The notes under the pieces are model-generated. The model was given only the letters and a program-made list of their open reading frames with translations, was not told the origin of the DNA and searched no databases. A program made the translations under genes and the position numbers. Shown piece after piece: positions 6,377-7,026 of a stretch of 7,026 nt of DNA. Numbering within the stretch: the stretch's first letter is position 1; every line of letters starts with the position of its first letter. Source of the DNA: Clostridiales bacterium (GTDB lineage: Bacteria; Bacillota; Clostridia; Christensenellales; Aristaeellaceae); assembly GCA_004555535.1 (NCBI GenBank), contig SFHU01000134.1, positions 1 through 7,026 on the forward strand, given 5' to 3'.

Positions 6377-6454
6377 GGTGGGTATAGCTCAGTTGGTTAG
6401 AGTGCCAGGTTGTGGCCCTGGAGGTCGTGGGTTCGAGCCCCACTACTCACCCCA
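6377..6454 (+). tRNA. tRNA-His (anticodon GUG)
   Basis: A 78-nt gene including the His-specific extra G-1 (6377), which faces C73 (6451). The acceptor GTGGGTA/TACTCAC has one G-U pair. The anticodon stem CCAGG/CCTGG encloses TTGTGGC with the anticodon at 6412-6414. The T stem GTGGG/CCCAC is fully paired, and CCA is encoded. Its T-arm sequence is shared with the neighbouring tRNA-Arg over 16 nt. Confidence 0.97.
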
Positions 6455-6483
6455 CTTTTTTTCTCCTGTTTACACAGGAACGA
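6455..6483 (+). other. Longest spacer of the tRNA array: T7 run and small hairpin
   Basis: The other spacers are 4 to 13 nt; this one is 29 nt. It contains seven T (6456-6462) directly after tRNA-His and then a 6-bp hairpin TCCTGT-TTAC-ACAGGA (6464-6479). No promoter is visible in it. It could be a processing signal, a partial terminator or a joining point between two older arrays. Confidence 0.5.
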
Positions 6484-6559
6484 TGGGGTGTCGCCAAGCG
6501 GCAAGGCACGGGACTTTGACTCCCGCATTCGCAAGGTTCGAATCCTGCCACCCCAGCCA
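6484..6559 (+). tRNA. tRNA-Gln (anticodon UUG), with an extra A in the T stem
   Basis: The acceptor TGGGGTG/CACCCCA is perfect and the anticodon stem CGGGA/TCCCG encloses CTTTGAC with the anticodon at 6516-6518. G73 and CCA are encoded. After a normal 5-nt variable loop (CATTC), the 5' T-stem strand is GCAAGG (6531-6536), six bases, opposite CCTGC (6544-6548), five bases. One A at 6533 or 6534 must bulge; without it the stem would be a perfect GCAGG/CCTGC. The total of 76 nt is one more than the 75 expected from that layout. Confidence 0.93.
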
Positions 6560-6563
6560 TTTT

Positions 6564-6639
6564 GATCCATTAGCTCAGCTGGTAGAGCACCTGACTTTTA
6601 ATCAGGGTGCCTGGGGTTCGAATCCCCAATGGGTCACCA
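6564..6639 (+). tRNA. tRNA-Lys (anticodon UUU)
   Basis: A 76-nt gene with acceptor GATCCAT/ATGGGTC (one U-G pair at 3:70), D stem GCTC/GAGC, anticodon stem CCTGA/TCAGG around CTTTTAA with the anticodon at 6597-6599, and a fully paired T stem TGGGG/CCCCA with loop TTCGAAT. A73 and CCA are encoded. It is canonical throughout and is a useful contrast to the Lys(CUU) gene later in the array. Confidence 0.97.
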
Positions 6640-6652
6640 TTTTGTTGGGCTT

Positions 6653-6735
6653 GCGGGTGTGGCGGAATGGCAGACGCGGCAGATTTAGGATCTGTTGCCA
6701 GAGGCGTATGAGTTCGAGTCTCTTCACCCGCACCA
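6653..6735 (+). tRNA. tRNA-Leu (anticodon UAG)
   Basis: An 83-nt class II gene with a long variable arm (TGCC-AGA-GGCGT, 6696-6707). The acceptor GCGGGTG/CACCCGC is perfect, and the anticodon stem GCAGA/TCTGT encloses TTTAGGA with the anticodon at 6686-6688. A73 (the Leu identity base) and CCA are encoded. The T stem ATGAG/CTCTT has a U-U mismatch at pair 50:64 (6709 and 6723). Confidence 0.96.
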
Positions 6736-6739
6736 TTAT

Positions 6740-6814
6740 GCGGTAGTAGCTCAGTGGTAGAGTGCCACCTTGCCAAGGTGGATGTCGCGAGTCCGAATCT
6801 CGTCTACCGCTCCA
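6740..6814 (+). tRNA. tRNA-Gly (anticodon GCC)
   Basis: A 75-nt gene with acceptor GCGGTAG/CTACCGC and anticodon stem CCACC/GGTGG around TTGCCAA, anticodon at 6772-6774. U73 and CCA are encoded. The T stem GCGAG/CTCGT pairs (one G-U), but the T loop is TCCGAAT rather than TTCGAAT: position 55 (6793) is C where nearly all elongator tRNAs carry U, later pseudouridine. Confidence 0.96.
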
Positions 6815-6818
6815 CTGT

Positions 6819-6892
6819 GCGGGTGTAGCTCAATGGCAGAGCTCCAGCCTTCCAAGCTGGCTACGTGGGTTCGATTCCCATCACCCGCTCCA
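6819..6892 (+). tRNA. tRNA-Gly (anticodon UCC)
   Basis: A 74-nt gene with acceptor GCGGGTG/CACCCGC, anticodon stem CCAGC/GCTGG around CTTCCAA with the anticodon at 6851-6853, a 4-nt variable loop CTAC and T stem GTGGG/CCCAT (one G-U). U73 and CCA are encoded. Canonical. It follows the Gly(GCC) gene by 4 nt, and together the two can read GGA/GGG and GGC/GGU. Confidence 0.97.
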
Positions 6893-6898
6893 CAATTT

Positions 6899-6974
6899 GC
6901 ACCTTTAGCTCAGTTGGTAGAGCACCTGACTCTTAATCAGGGTGTCCCGGGTTCGAGCCCCTGATGGTGCACCA
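6899..6974 (+). tRNA. tRNA-Lys (anticodon CUU), with two stem mismatches
   Basis: A 76-nt gene reading AAG. The anticodon stem CCTGA/TCAGG encloses CTCTTAA with the anticodon CTT at 6931-6933. A73 and CCA are encoded. The acceptor GCACCTT/ATGGTGC has a U-U mismatch at 6:67 (6904 and 6965). The T stem CCGGG/CCCTG has a C-U mismatch at 50:64 (6948 and 6962). It is the last gene of the array and the least well paired; it may still function, but could be a weakened copy. Confidence 0.92.
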
Positions 6975-6975
6975 G

Positions 6976-7013
6976 AAAGCCTGAATGCATTTGCTTTCAG
7001 GTTTTTCTTTTTT
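6976..7013 (+). terminator. Intrinsic terminator of the tRNA operon
   Basis: CCTGAA (6980-6985) pairs with TTCAGG (6996-7001) around a 10-nt loop, extended outward by a G-U pair and three A-T pairs. T5, one C and T6 follow (7002-7013). It begins one base after the CCA of the last tRNA, so the terminator stem nearly abuts the mature 3' end. Confidence 0.92.
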
Positions 7014-7026
7014 ATGCAACAAACAT

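Noticed and set aside
6345..6964. Open frames across the tRNA array on both strands
   Set aside because: They are translations of tRNA genes; the typical peptide strings (such as LAQLVEHL or GLEPTTS) are well-known artefacts of tRNA sequence.
1..7026. Mobile elements, attachment sites, CRISPR arrays, toxin-antitoxin or phage-defence genes, including integration at the tRNA genes
   Set aside because: No transposase, integrase or recombinase, no direct repeats of a tRNA 3' end, no spacer-repeat pattern. Codon use and GC look even across the coding genes.

Overview
This 7 kb window has high-GC (roughly 60%) DNA. It comes from a low-copy chromosomal housekeeping region of a Gram-positive Bacillota, most likely a Clostridia-type gut or anaerobic lineage. 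The reasons are strong GGAGG ribosome binding sites, a bacterial RqcH, a GerM-type sporulation protein, the rdgB–metallophosphoesterase gene pair known from Bacillus (ysnA–ysnB), and a tRNA array in which every gene encodes its own CCA end. I cannot name the genus from sequence alone.

Layout. (1) 15–1860, plus strand: a tightly overlapping three-gene operon of a YtrA-type GntR repressor, an ABC ATPase and a short ABC-2 permease, i.e. a self-regulated exporter. It meets the next gene tail to tail at a perfect 12-bp hairpin (1889–1923). (2) 1931–3676, minus strand: rqcH, the ribosome-associated quality-control factor that adds alanine tails. Its leader of about 150 nt starts at an extended -10 promoter (3838–3865) and holds two terminator-like hairpins before the ribosome binding site. 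(3) 3950–4993, plus strand, divergent from rqcH: a membrane-anchored protein with two GerMN domains, ending at a clear intrinsic terminator. (4) 5095–6164: rdgB (XTP/dITP pyrophosphatase) overlapping a YfcE/YsnB-type metallophosphoesterase by 4 nt, read from an extended -10 promoter just behind that terminator. (5) 6220–7013: a perfect consensus promoter (TTGACA, 17 bp, TATAAT) driving eight tRNA genes, Arg(UCU)-His(GUG)-Gln(UUG)-Lys(UUU)-Leu(UAG)-Gly(GCC)-Gly(UCC)-Lys(CUU), closed by an intrinsic terminator.

The protein genes look ordinary and intact. The part most worth a second look is the tRNA array. Five of the eight tRNAs deviate in the T arm: pair 50:64 is mismatched in Arg, Leu and Lys(CUU), Gln has an extra A bulged in the T stem, and Gly(GCC) has C instead of U at position 55. 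T-stem pairs 49:65, 50:64 and 51:63 are the ones known to tune EF-Tu affinity, so either this lineage tolerates or uses altered T stems, or the array is decaying, or the assembly contains errors. The rqcH leader with its two hairpins is the second most interesting item. I saw no mobile element, CRISPR array, phage gene or obvious new multi-gene system.
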